This document shows, in pieces, positions 5,779 to 13,688 of a stretch of 16,318 nt of DNA. The DNA is from Betaproteobacteria bacterium (GTDB lineage Bacteria > Pseudomonadota > Gammaproteobacteria > Burkholderiales > Casimicrobiaceae). Numbering within the stretch: position 1 is the first letter of the stretch; each line of letters opens with the position of its first letter. The notes under the pieces were generated by a model. That model saw only the letters and a program-made list of their open reading frames with translations. It did not search any database and was not told the origin of the DNA. Location of the stretch: assembly GCA_025355395.1 (NCBI GenBank), contig JANXZT010000349.1, positions 1 to 16,318 of the forward strand, read 5' to 3'. The position numbers were made by a program, and so were the translations under genes.

Positions 5779-7599
5779 CTAGGCCAGCGGTGCGACCTTC
5801 AGCACTTCGTCGGCGGAGGTAAACCCCGCCGCGATCTTCGCCGTCCCGGATACGCGAAGCGGCTTCATGCCTTCCTTGTACGCCTGCTCGCGGATCTTCG
5901 AGTCGTCGGCGTCGTGGGACACCATCCGGCGAATCGCCGGTGTCATCGTCATGATCTCGTAGAGACCGATGCGGCCGAAATAGCCGGTCATGCGGCATTC
6001 GATGCAGCCGGCCGGCACCATCACCTGCGTCGGCTTTTCGGCGCGCCAGGGTGAAGTCAGCATCCGCCACGTCTCATCGTCGGGCGGATCGCCCGGTTGC
6101 TTGCAATGCGGGCAAAGCGTTCGCACCAGGCGCTGGGCCATCACGCCAAGCAGCGTCGAGCTGATGAGATAAGGGGGCACGCCAAGGTCGAGCAGGCGCG
6201 TTACCGCCGTCGGCGCGTCGTTGGTGTGCAGCGTCGACAACACGAGATGCCCGGTCAGCGCGGCCTGCACGGCCATGTCCGCGGTATCGCGGTCCCGCAC
6301 CTCGCCGACCATGATGATGTCCGGGTCCTGGCGCAGCAGCGTGCGCACACCGTGTGCGAAATCCACGCCGATCGCCTGCTGCACCTGCATCTGGTTGAAG
6401 GCCGGCTCGATCATTTCGATCGGGTCTTCGATAGTGCAGACATTGACCTCCGGGGTCGCGAGCTGCCGCAGCGAAGAATAGAGCGTCGTGGTCTTGCCTG
6501 AGCCCGTCGGCCCGGTGACCAGCAGCACGCCGTTGGGCTCTCCGAGCATGCGCTCCCAGCGCTGCCGGTCTTCGGCCGTGAAGCCAAGCTCAACAAAATC
6601 GCGCACCAGCACTTCGGGACTGAAGATTCGCATCACGATCTTCTCGCCGAAAGCCGTCGGCATGGTCGAAATGCGCAGCTCGATTTCCTGGCCGTCCGGT
6701 GTAACCGTCTTGATGCGTCCATCCTGGGGGCGGCGCTTTTCGACAATCTCCATGCGGGCAAGGAGCTTCACCCGCGAGGTCATGGCGAGGAGCACCGGGG
6801 TGGGGATGGCATAGACCTGGTGCAGCACGCCGTCGATCCGAAAGCGCACCAGTCCGGCCTCGCGCCGCGGCTCGATGTGGATGTCGGAGGCGCGCTGCTC
6901 GAAGGCGTACTGCCACAGCCAATCGACGATGTGGACCACATGCCTGTCGTTGGCATCGATGTGGCCGCTGCGCCCGAGCTCGACGAGCTGCTCGAAATTG
7001 CGGGCCAGCGAGATATCGCCGCGCGAGGTTTCCTGCGCCTTCTTCATCGACCGCGCGAGACTGAAGAACTCGCCGATGTAGCGGCGGATGTCTACCGGAT
7101 TGACGAAGACGAACTCGACCTTGAGCCGCAGGATTTGCTCGAGCTCGTCCGCCCACGCACGCACGAACGGCTCGGCGGTGCCTACCGTAAGCGTATCGCG
7201 CGTGACCTCGATGGGCAGGACGCAGTAGCGCTCGGCGTAGGCATTCGACATGGTCTGCGTCACGGCGCCCAGGTCGATCTTGAGCGGGTCGATATGGCGC
7301 GAGGGAACGCCGAGCTTGGAACCCAGCCACTCGACCAGCCAATCCAGCGTGACGCTCTTGTACGGCGGCGCGAGCGACTTCCACTTCTGGTCGGCGATCA
7401 TCTCCAGCGGATGCTCGAAACGCCGCGTTCTCGAACGCGCAAGGGTGTCCGCATCGGCGGGGGCGACGAGGCCGTCCGCGACCATGAGCTTCAGGATGTC
7501 TTCGAGCCGCAACCGGCGGTCGGGAGCGCGGTTGGGGGCGCTATCCGAGGGACGTGCGGAGGCCCCCGAAGCGGGGGAACCCGTCAATGAGGTCGCCAT
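5779..7599 (-). CDS. GspE/PilB-family secretion or pilus-assembly ATPase
   Basis: This 606-residue AAA-type ATPase belongs to the family that drives type II secretion or type IV pilus assembly at the cytoplasmic face of the inner membrane. It has an N-terminal helical region (about 30-60) distantly like MshEN/T2SSE_N, a second N-terminal domain (about 80-185) and the motor core: ASDIHIEPR (237-245), Walker A GPTGSGKT (363-370), Asp box TIEDPIE (389-395), Walker B DPDIIMVGEVRD (425-436) and the His-box region GHLVLSTLHTND (450-461). The zinc tetracysteine CPHC (496-499) and CIEC (532-535) is present, so all catalytic parts appear intact. No gspD, gspF, pilC or pilin gene is in the window, so the system it powers cannot be assigned. 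It follows pncB by 52 bp on the same strand. The ATG at 7599 has only a weak GAG-type ribosome-binding site. Confidence 0.94.
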   Translation of the reverse strand: MATSLTGSPASGASARPSDSAPNRAPDRRLRLEDILKLMVADGLVAPADADTLARSRTRRFEHPLEMIADQKWKSLAPPYKSVTLDWLVEWLGSKLGVPSRHIDPLKIDLGAVTQTMSNAYAERYCVLPIEVTRDTLTVGTAEPFVRAWADELEQILRLKVEFVFVNPVDIRRYIGEFFSLARSMKKAQETSRGDISLARNFEQLVELGRSGHIDANDRHVVHIVDWLWQYAFEQRASDIHIEPRREAGLVRFRIDGVLHQVYAIPTPVLLAMTSRVKLLARMEIVEKRRPQDGRIKTVTPDGQEIELRISTMPTAFGEKIVMRIFSPEVLVRDFVELGFTAEDRQRWERMLGEPNGVLLVTGPTGSGKTTTLYSSLRQLATPEVNVCTIEDPIEMIEPAFNQMQVQQAIGVDFAHGVRTLLRQDPDIIMVGEVRDRDTADMAVQAALTGHLVLSTLHTNDAPTAVTRLLDLGVPPYLISSTLLGVMAQRLVRTLCPHCKQPGDPPDDETWRMLTSPWRAEKPTQVMVPAGCIECRMTGYFGRIGLYEIMTMTPAIRRMVSHDADDSKIREQAYKEGMKPLRVSGTAKIAAGFTSADEVLKVAPLA

Positions 7600-7651
7600 G
7601 CGCTCACTCTACGCGAACGATTCGGTACGGCGCAGCGAACACGCCGTGGCA

Positions 7652-8884
7652 TCAATGCAGGTGCACCGCATGCCCGGCGGCGTGCGAGCGTGGATCCGAC
7701 GCCGGCGGCTCTTCCTCGGGTACGTCGAAGACCTCGCGAAGATACGCGACGTAGGAAGGGTCGTAACCCATCGTTTTCGACGGCTCGTCGCTGATCTTGG
7801 CCACCGGCTGCCCGTTGCAGCGCGTCATCTTGATCACGATCTGCAACGCATCGTGACCGACATCGTTGGTGAGATTGGTGCCGATGCCGAATGCGGTGTG
7901 CATGCGCCCGCGAAAATATTCGAACAGCCGGATGGCGAGTGGAACATCGAGCGAGTCGGAGAAGACCATCGTTTTCGTGAGCGGGTCGATGCGCGCTTTC
8001 TGATAGTGGGCGATCAGCTTCTCGCCCCATTCGAACGGATCGCCCGAGTCATGGCGCACCCCATCGAATAGCTTGCAGAAAAAGAGGTCGAAATCGCGCA
8101 GGAACGCATCCATGCCGCAGACGTCGGACAGCGCGATCCCCAAGTCGCCACGGTACTCGCGCGCCCACATGTTGAAGGCGAAGGTCTGTGAATCGCGAAG
8201 CCGCGGGCCCACCGCCTGGCAGGCCTGCAGATACTCGTGCGCCATGGTGCCCAGTGGCGTGAGCCCGTGATCCATCGCGAAGCGCACATTGCTCGTGCCC
8301 ACGAACTTCGGGCCGATCGCGTCGCGCAAGGTGCGGATCACCTCGTCCTGCCAGCTGCGCGAAAGACGGCGGCGTGTGCCGTAGTCGGCGATGCGAAATT
8401 CGGGGTCTTTCACTGCGTTGATCTGCTCGATCTTGGCCGCCAACCGGCGTCGACCCTCGGCGAGGCCGGTCCCGGGCTGCGTATGCCGGTAATAGACTTC
8501 GCTCACAATCGCCAGGACCGGGACTTCGAACAGGATCGTATGAAGCCACGGTCCCTTGATGGTAATGTCGATCTCGTTCGAATCGGGCGAGAAACGCGAG
8601 ACATCGATGAAGCGCTCGTCGAGCTGGAAAAGCCCGAGCAGATCGACAAAGTCGCTTTTGAAAAAACGCCAGCCGCGAAGGTAATCGAGCTCGCGCGGTG
8701 TGAAGCGCAGCCGGCACAGTGCGCGAATCTGCTCCTTGATCTCGCCGAGGCAGGGTGTCAGGTCGACGCCCTGATTGCGGCACTTGAACCGGTATTCCAC
8801 CTGCGCCGATGGAAAATGATGCAGCACCACCTGCATCATGGTGAACTTGTAGAGATCGGTATCGAGGAGCGATTTGATGATCAT
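7652..8884 (-). CDS. pncB: Nicotinate phosphoribosyltransferase
   Basis: PncB (EC 6.3.4.21) condenses nicotinate with PRPP, with ATP hydrolysis, to give nicotinate mononucleotide, the entry step of the Preiss-Handler NAD salvage route in the cytoplasm. The 410-residue length is normal. Signature blocks are [13 protein letters not shown] (6-18), YGTRRRLS (168-175), FVGTSNV (194-200), GTMAHEY with His216 as the expected phosphorylated histidine, GVRHDSGDP (275-283) and [10 protein letters not shown] (332-341). The last ~18 residues form a short tail with four histidines ([11 protein letters not shown]) that looks dispensable. The ATG at 8884 fits the conserved N-terminus [12 protein letters not shown], although no strong ribosome-binding site precedes it. 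It lies 26 bp after the propeller gene and is probably cotranscribed with it. Confidence 0.97.
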   Translation of the reverse strand: MIIKSLLDTDLYKFTMMQVVLHHFPSAQVEYRFKCRNQGVDLTPCLGEIKEQIRALCRLRFTPRELDYLRGWRFFKSDFVDLLGLFQLDERFIDVSRFSPDSNEIDITIKGPWLHTILFEVPVLAIVSEVYYRHTQPGTGLAEGRRRLAAKIEQINAVKDPEFRIADYGTRRRLSRSWQDEVIRTLRDAIGPKFVGTSNVRFAMDHGLTPLGTMAHEYLQACQAVGPRLRDSQTFAFNMWAREYRGDLGIALSDVCGMDAFLRDFDLFFCKLFDGVRHDSGDPFEWGEKLIAHYQKARIDPLTKTMVFSDSLDVPLAIRLFEYFRGRMHTAFGIGTNLTNDVGHDALQIVIKMTRCNGQPVAKISDEPSKTMGYDPSYVAYLREVFDVPEEEPPASDPRSHAAGHAVHLH

Positions 8885-8910
8885 TCAAATTGAAGTGTAG
8901 CATCGGAAAA

Positions 8911-9876
8911 CTAATGCATCGGCACCATCACCAGGCGGTCGTTCCCCGACTCGGCACCCCAGGCTTCACCCTTGCGCCCGAGCATCTGCCGCACCGAAGC
9001 GTTGGGGCGGTTGGATTCGAAGGTCTCGAATTGCTCCGTCACCGGATCGAAGCGCACGATGGCGTTGCTGCTCCAGTCGGTAAGCCACACCTTGTCGGAA
9101 TCGTCGACCCATACCGAGTACGTATGCGCGCTGCCGGGTAACTTCCATTCGCGCCAATTTCTTGTGGCAGGATCGTACGTGCCGACATGACCGGTATTCC
9201 AGTAGCTTACCCACAGCCTGCCCTTTGAGTCGGACCACACCCGGCGCGCGCCCTGATTGGGCGTTGGCGGCTTGATCACCGTTGCAGCTCCGGTCGCGGT
9301 ATCGATGCGGGCGATGTAATTGCCGGCAAGGGAGGCGTAATACACATCACCCGAGGGTGTGGTCGCGATACCGTACGGGCCTCGTCCGCGCGGCGCTTTC
9401 CAGACTTGCACGTCGCCGGTTTTCGGGTCGAGCCGGCCGTACACGCCATTCTGACCCGTAAACCAGACCCGTCCCGCAGCGTCGAATGTCAGGGTGTTGA
9501 GATTGGCAGAACCCGCGTCCCTGGGCAGAGGCCACGCGCGCACCTCGCGCGTCTTTGGATCAAAACGCACGATCGCGTTCTGGCCGCCGTCCGTGATCCA
9601 TGGTGCGCCATCGGGGCCGACGATCACGCCATGCGGCGCCGAGTTGCGACCCAGCGCGATCTCCTCGGTCTTTCCCGTGCGTGGATCGAGGATGCCGAGC
9701 TTGCCGGTGGACTGCGCCGTGTAATAAACCGGGCCGTCCGCCGCAGGCGCGGCCGCAACGTCATGCGGATGCGCCCCCTTCGCTACGTCGAAGTAACGCA
9801 CTTCCGATGTGACCGCCGGCGCGACGGTGGCGGCCAGAAGCATGACCAGCAACATCATCACGCGCATGGTTGGCAT
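8911..9876 (-). CDS. Exported Vgb-like (streptogramin lyase-type) beta-propeller
   Basis: The product is a 321-residue secreted seven-bladed propeller resembling virginiamycin B lyase (Vgb) and related SMP-30/NHL-type proteins. An N-terminal signal peptide (MRVMMLLVMLLAATVAPAV) directs it to the periplasm. Blades repeat as W-x-T ... D-P-x-T-G: GILDPRTGKTEEI, IVRFDPKTREVRAW, GRLDPKTGDVQVW, ARIDTATGAATVI, GTYDPATRNWREW and IVRFDPVTEQFETF, with the last strand closing the ring. True antibiotic lyase activity cannot be read from this; most environmental homologues are of unknown function. A GTG at 9900 and ATGs at 9882 and 9876 are possible starts; AAGGAG (complement of 9884-9889) sits seven bases before 9876, which I choose. 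It leads into pncB. Confidence 0.85.
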   Translation of the reverse strand: MPTMRVMMLLVMLLAATVAPAVTSEVRYFDVAKGAHPHDVAAAPAADGPVYYTAQSTGKLGILDPRTGKTEEIALGRNSAPHGVIVGPDGAPWITDGGQNAIVRFDPKTREVRAWPLPRDAGSANLNTLTFDAAGRVWFTGQNGVYGRLDPKTGDVQVWKAPRGRGPYGIATTPSGDVYYASLAGNYIARIDTATGAATVIKPPTPNQGARRVWSDSKGRLWVSYWNTGHVGTYDPATRNWREWKLPGSAHTYSVWVDDSDKVWLTDWSSNAIVRFDPVTEQFETFESNRPNASVRQMLGRKGEAWGAESGNDRLVMVPMH

Positions 9877-9957
9877 TTGCATTCTCCTTCGCGAAATCAC
9901 TGCCGCTTGAACGCAAAACGCCGCGCCGCAGCCTGAAGTGACCAGTCTAACGCCGCC

Positions 9958-10016
9958 ATCGCCATCGCCCTCGTTATCGCAATCGCATCGCTATCGTTAT
10001 CGCCATCGCCATCGAG
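9958..10016. repeat. Degenerate hexanucleotide (ATCGNN) simple repeat
   Basis: Roughly ten units of the form ATCGCC/ATCGTT/ATCGCA follow one another, with one unit of five bases (ATCGC) shifting the register. The tract lies between the NUDIX stop codon (10027) and the propeller gene start (9876), both leftward, so it is in the untranslated leader of the propeller gene if the two are cotranscribed. Its degeneracy suggests an old slippage-born tract. Confidence 0.85.
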
Positions 10017-10026
10017 AGCGAGGTCG

Positions 10027-10494
10027 TCAATCACCGGTGAGAAACTGCCGCAACTCATCGAGCAGCGGCCGCTGCCCCCGGATCAGCTTGATCGCGGCGG
10101 TTTCCAGCGTGAACCAGCCGCCGCGATCCACCTCCGGGAATGACTGCATGCGCCCGGAGCGTGGCGGCCATTCGATGGCAAAGGTATTGCTCTTGATGGT
10201 CGCCGCGTCGAAGTCCCCCGGGACAGCCCAGGCCTGCACGAGCTTGCCACCGAGTTGGCGGACCGGCTTCATCGGGGTGAATTCACCTTCGATCTCGATG
10301 CCCGTTTCCTCCAGGAACTCGCGGCGGGCTCCCGTCAGCGCGTCCTCGTCTTCACCGTACTCGCCCTTGGGCAACGACCACGCACCGTCGTCCTTATTCC
10401 GCCAGTAGGGGCCACCGGGATGGACGATAAAAACCTCCACCAACTCACCGCGGCGGCGGTGGACGAGCAAGCCGGCGCTACGCTTCACGGGCAA
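10027..10494 (-). CDS. NUDIX hydrolase (COG4119-like)
   Basis: The 155-residue NUDIX pyrophosphohydrolase has a complete Nudix box at residues 44-66: Gly44, Glu50, then RREFLEETGI (58-67 region) giving the R-E-x-x-E-E-x-G metal site, and the typical lead-in PGGPYWRNKDDGAWSLPKG. Substrate is probably a nucleoside diphosphate derivative but cannot be read from the sequence. The N-terminus KRSAGLLVHRRR is family-typical, which places the start close to it. TTG at 10494 lies six bases from a perfect GGAGG (complement of 10501-10505), while the in-frame GTG at 10488 is twelve bases away, so a rare TTG start is the best reading. It opens the leftward run NUDIX, propeller, pncB, GspE, though 150 bp separate it from the propeller gene. 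Confidence 0.9.
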   Translation of the reverse strand: MPVKRSAGLLVHRRRGELVEVFIVHPGGPYWRNKDDGAWSLPKGEYGEDEDALTGARREFLEETGIEIEGEFTPMKPVRQLGGKLVQAWAVPGDFDAATIKSNTFAIEWPPRSGRMQSFPEVDRGGWFTLETAAIKLIRGQRPLLDELRQFLTGD

Positions 10495-10729
10495 AGAAAT
10501 CCTCCCTGACCGCCTTAGGTGGATGAAGCGCGCGGTTTTCGCGCCGATATGCAACATCCGCATCAGGCCGCACTGACCGTCCGGCAGCAATGCGCGCCAT
10601 TCGCCGCGATTGGCACCATAATGCCACCGTCGGACGGCCGGGTCGCCCCGGTCGCGATTGCGTGCGGGCTTGAAAAGGCAATGCCGCAAACCTGCTACTC
10701 TTGAACGCGCGGAAAGAAGGAGAGAAGCC

Positions 10730-11080
10730 ATGCATCGATTGCTCATTGCCGGCGCCACCATGGCGACGCTCATGCTCATCGGCACGCCGGCACAGGCGTT
10801 CACCTGCTACACGCTCTTCGATCGCTCGGGCAACGTTGTGTACCGCGGGAATTTTCCACCCGTGGACATGAGCCTCGAAGGCGACCGCGAACGCGAGGCG
10901 CTTCGCGCGGCGGGACAGTATCTGCTCTTTGCCGAAGCGGACACCTGCCCGGCCGTGGTGTACCGGTTCGGAGAAGGTGGCACCACCAACCTTTCGATCG
11001 AGAACGTTCTGGGCGGACTTACTCCGATGACCCAGATCCGCCACCCGAGCGCCGCTACGGCGGGTGCTTCGAAGCGCTGA
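10730..11080 (+). CDS. Small exported protein of unknown function (116 aa)
   Basis: A signal peptide (MHRLLIAGATMATLMLIG, cleavage after AQA at residue 23) is followed by a 93-residue mature protein beginning FTCYTLFDRSGNVVYRG. That segment, with PPVDMSLEG after it, recalls small betaproteobacterial periplasmic proteins of unknown role. Cys26 and Cys73 could pair. No membrane span follows the signal. The ATG at 10730 has a strong AAGGAG site seven bases upstream (10717-10722), which settles the start. It is divergent from the NUDIX gene, sharing a ~235-bp promoter region; no terminator is evident after the stop. Confidence 0.85.
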   Translation: MHRLLIAGATMATLMLIGTPAQAFTCYTLFDRSGNVVYRGNFPPVDMSLEGDREREALRAAGQYLLFAEADTCPAVVYRFGEGGTTNLSIENVLGGLTPMTQIRHPSAATAGASKR

Positions 11081-11249
11081 TACCGGGGCCCTCCCCCGCG
11101 CGTCAGCCTTCAAGACTGACAGTGGCCATGGCCAGACGCTGGATTCCCGCTTGGCGTGTGCCCCGCGCGCGAATGACCGAAGCTTTGTGGACGGCTGATC
11201 CTCGATAGCCGCAGCAAAGGCTGGAACGCAGTCGCGCGCACCGAAGCGT

Positions 11250-11278
11250 TTGGCCGATTCCGGTTGACCCGCGATAAT
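11250..11278 (+). promoter_or_regulatory. Candidate sigma-70 promoter of the MFS gene
   Basis: TTGGCC (11250-11255) and GATAAT (11273-11278) are separated by exactly 17 bp, four and five matches of six to the -35 and -10 consensus. Transcription would begin near 11285, giving a leader of about 45 bases before the TTG at 11332. It is a by-eye call. Confidence 0.5.
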
Positions 11279-11331
11279 GCGTCCTCTCCTGATCCGGTGC
11301 GCGAGCCCGGTCGCTCACTCGCCGGTCGCCT

Positions 11332-12561
11332 TTGTCGCTTCTGTCTTCCGATTCCGTTCTGCGCCACCCGGCCTTCGCGCATTTCTGGCTGGCGCGCGTG
11401 GCGACGATGATGGCGTACCAGATGCTCGCGGTGGCCGTCGGCTGGCACATCTACGACCTCACGAGCAGCCCGCTCGATCTCGGGCTCATTGGCTTGGCGC
11501 AATTCATGCCATCGATCGCGCTGGTGCTCATCGTCGGTCATGTTGCCGACCGCTACGACCGGCGGCAGATTTCCAGGATCACGATGACGATCGGCATCCT
11601 GGCCTCGATGGCGCTGGCGATGGCAAGCGCCATGGGAGAGATCACCCAGTTCGCCATCTTCGGCGCGGTTGTTGTGATCGGCGCCGCACGCGCGTTTCAG
11701 AATCCCGCGATGCAATCCCTGCTGCCCGCATTGATTCCGCAGCGCGAGCTGTCACGCGCGATTGCCGCCAGCGCGAGCGCCACCCAGGCCGCGGTGATTG
11801 GGGGACCGGCGCTGGGTGGGATGCTGTTTGCATTCGGCCCGCCGACGGTCTATGCCGTATGCGCGGCACTCTACGCGGCCGGGGTGGTGCTGATGAGCCG
11901 GATGCGCGTCGATCATGCGCCGGGGAAGCGGACGCCGGCAACGCTTGCATCGCTCTTCAAGGGGATTGCTTACATTCGTGGCCATCCGGTGATGCTGGGT
12001 GTCATCTCGCTGGACCTGTTCGCCGTATTTCTTGGCGGTGCGACCGCATTGCTTCCCGTCTACGCACGCGACATCCTGCATATCGGACCGTGGGGGCTAG
12101 GCATCCTGCGCTCGGCGACGGCGGTGGGCGCCCTGGCGATGGCGCTGTGGCTTGCGCGTCATCCGTTGCAAGGGGGCGTGGGCCGCCTCATGTTCACGGC
12201 GGTGGCGGTCTACGGTGCAGCCACGATCGCGTTCGGCGTCTCGACCGTTTTCGTGCTGTCGTTCGCGGCGCTATTGGTGATGGGCGCTGCCGACATGGTG
12301 AGTGTGGTGATCCGATCCTCGCTCGTTCAGCTCGGCACGCCCGACGATATGCGAGGTCGGGTGAATGCGGTCAACACCATGTCCATTGGCGCGTCGAACC
12401 AACTCGGTGAATTCGAGTCCGGCGTGACGGCCACGTGGTTCGGCACGGTTCCGGCGGTGGTTATCGGCGGCTTGGGGACGCTCGCGGTCGTTGGCCTCTG
12501 GATGCGGCTTTTTCCTCGACTTGCCCGCTACGATCGGCTGGATACGTCCGACCCGCGCTAA
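11332..12561 (+). CDS. Major facilitator superfamily exporter (DHA3/EntS-like)
   Basis: This 409-residue inner-membrane protein has about twelve hydrophobic segments and the MFS motif A between helices 2 and 3 (GHVADRYDRRQ, residues 69-79). The opening LRHPAFAHFWLARVATMMAYQM, the AxQNPAxQ-type block ARAFQNPAMQSLLP and the late DDMRGRVNAVN motif are typical of the MFS_3/enterobactin-exporter (EntS) branch, so proton-driven efflux of a small molecule is likely; the substrate is unknown. The frame opens after a TGA at 11290 and the only usual start before the first membrane helix is TTG 11332; the first in-frame ATG (about 11407) lies inside helix 1. No Shine-Dalgarno sequence precedes the TTG, so the exact start is uncertain. 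It appears to stand alone, with its own candidate promoter upstream. Confidence 0.92.
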   Translation: MSLLSSDSVLRHPAFAHFWLARVATMMAYQMLAVAVGWHIYDLTSSPLDLGLIGLAQFMPSIALVLIVGHVADRYDRRQISRITMTIGILASMALAMASAMGEITQFAIFGAVVVIGAARAFQNPAMQSLLPALIPQRELSRAIAASASATQAAVIGGPALGGMLFAFGPPTVYAVCAALYAAGVVLMSRMRVDHAPGKRTPATLASLFKGIAYIRGHPVMLGVISLDLFAVFLGGATALLPVYARDILHIGPWGLGILRSATAVGALAMALWLARHPLQGGVGRLMFTAVAVYGAATIAFGVSTVFVLSFAALLVMGAADMVSVVIRSSLVQLGTPDDMRGRVNAVNTMSIGASNQLGEFESGVTATWFGTVPAVVIGGLGTLAVVGLWMRLFPRLARYDRLDTSDPR

Positions 12562-12814
12562 ACGATTGAGGCTTTGTGGCTATAACTTCGTTGCCGAGTC
12601 GCAAGACGCGTCAACGCCAACCGGGGCTGCGGCGTTGCGATGGGAGCCGGGAACCCTACCGGCGGCCAACGGGTCTGATCAGGGCCTGTTATGTACCGGT
12701 CGCGCGCGGTTTAAAGGCGGTCAGACAGGGCCCTCATCGGCCCTCCCGGTACGCTTCCCAGCGCTACCGGCTGTAGTTGACCGGCCGTCGCGATTGTCGC
12801 CTTGGAGGAATGCA

Positions 12815-13264
12815 ATGAAACCCACCGTATTGTCTCTGGCGCTCGCCGCCGTCCTTTCCGGCACAGCGCTGCCTGCCGTCGCGCAATCCGCGCCGCCACC
12901 CCTGCCCGCGCTGAGCGTCGAGCAAATGTCCAACCTCGATCAGGAGCTCTCGCGTTACCGGCGTGATGTCGATGATCGCGTGGGTCGCGGAGAGCTCCGC
13001 GAGGACGAGGCGCAGCGGCTGGTCGAATGGCGCCGGTGGCAGCTGGCGCGTCAGATCGCCGGTTTGACACCGCCCGAGCCGACGCGGGTGATTGTGCAAC
13101 GTGAATACGTTCCGCAGCCGTACTACGTCCCGCAACCCTACGCGTGGGGATACGATCCGTATTACGGCCGACCGTATTACGGAGGACCGGTCTACTACGG
13201 CCCGCGGGTATCGGTATGTGCCGGCGGATTTGGTCGCCATTCCTTCGGGAGTCTTTGCTTCTGA
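12815..13264 (+). CDS. Exported protein with Tyr/Pro/Gly-rich C-terminus (149 aa)
   Basis: A signal peptide (MKPTVLSLALAAVLSG, cleavage after AVA at residue 23) leads to a short Pro-rich linker and a charged helical segment (about 34-80, VEQMSNLDQELSRYRRDVDD and REDEAQRLVEWRRW). The last ~60 residues are a low-complexity region of YVPQPY and PYYG-type repeats, ending with two cysteines near the C-terminus (VCAGGFG, SLCF). Such exported YG/PY-rich proteins are common in proteobacteria and of unknown role; surface or periplasmic interaction is a guess. The ATG at 12815 follows GGAGG (12804-12808) by six bases, which settles the start against longer open-frame options. A strong terminator follows, so it is probably monocistronic. 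Confidence 0.87.
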   Translation: MKPTVLSLALAAVLSGTALPAVAQSAPPPLPALSVEQMSNLDQELSRYRRDVDDRVGRGELREDEAQRLVEWRRWQLARQIAGLTPPEPTRVIVQREYVPQPYYVPQPYAWGYDPYYGRPYYGGPVYYGPRVSVCAGGFGRHSFGSLCF

Positions 13265-13301
13265 ATCCGCAGGGCCGCGAACGCCGGCAGGGGCGACCCC
13301 A

Positions 13302-13325
13302 GGGCACCGCAACGGTGCCCTTTTT
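13302..13325 (+). terminator. Intrinsic terminator after the Tyr/Pro-rich gene
   Basis: GGGCACCG (13302-13309), loop CAA, CGGTGCCC (13313-13320) make a perfect 8-bp stem, extended to nine by the flanking A and T, followed directly by five T residues at 13321-13325. It lies 37 bp after the stop codon. Confidence 0.95.
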
Positions 13326-13688
13326 CTATCATTGAGTATTACAACATTGATTGACGTTGGAGCTTCCGATGTCGTCATTCGTGCGACGGGTTGCCACGGC
13401 TGTCACTCATTGCAGTAATCCCCACAGGTGCCGACGCCAAAGCCCAAGCCGAGCGCTTCAGCAAATGCTCGGCTGTGGTGCCGATCGCTATTTGACTACA
13501 CGCCCATGACGCCATTCCTTACACGGCGTTACGCGGGTTCGCCACGGCGCGCCGTTGCCAAGCTGGGTTGCGGCGAGGTTGCGTAATAGGACCGCAGTTT
13601 TCGCCGAACCACTGGCGCGGAACCCAGGACTAACAGCGAAGTGCCGTCGCGGGCTCGATCCTGCGAGTCCAACCTTGTCCCCGATCTC
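13326..13688. other. 363-bp intergenic region before the AsmA-superfamily gene
   Basis: No convincing gene is visible. It holds an 8-bp inverted repeat AGCCGAGC/GCTCGGCT (13447-13454 and 13467-13474, 12-base loop), with no T-run behind it, and a 12-bp perfect palindrome at 13544-13555. A promoter for the downstream gene is expected here, but I could not identify one with confidence. Confidence 0.55.

Noticed and set aside
6820..7590. Rightward open frame of 256 codons
   Set aside because: Antisense to the well-supported GspE/PilB-type gene; a usual shadow in GC-rich DNA.
11277..12410. Rightward open frame of 377 codons in another phase
   Set aside because: It overlaps the MFS gene, is rich in Arg and Gly with no membrane pattern, and matches no family; the MFS frame has clear motifs.
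12562..12814. Search for a gene or promoter between the MFS gene and the Tyr/Pro-rich gene
   Set aside because: A short AGGGCC/GGCCCT inverted repeat near 12727-12744 lacks a T-run, and no well-spaced -35/-10 pair was found.
13447..13474. Inverted repeat as a terminator
   Set aside because: The stem is real (8 bp, 12-base loop) but has no T-run on either strand, and a much better terminator already lies at 13302-13325.
13544..13555. 12-bp palindrome as an operator
   Set aside because: It is built only of GC-rich alternation expected in such DNA and has no second copy or promoter beside it.
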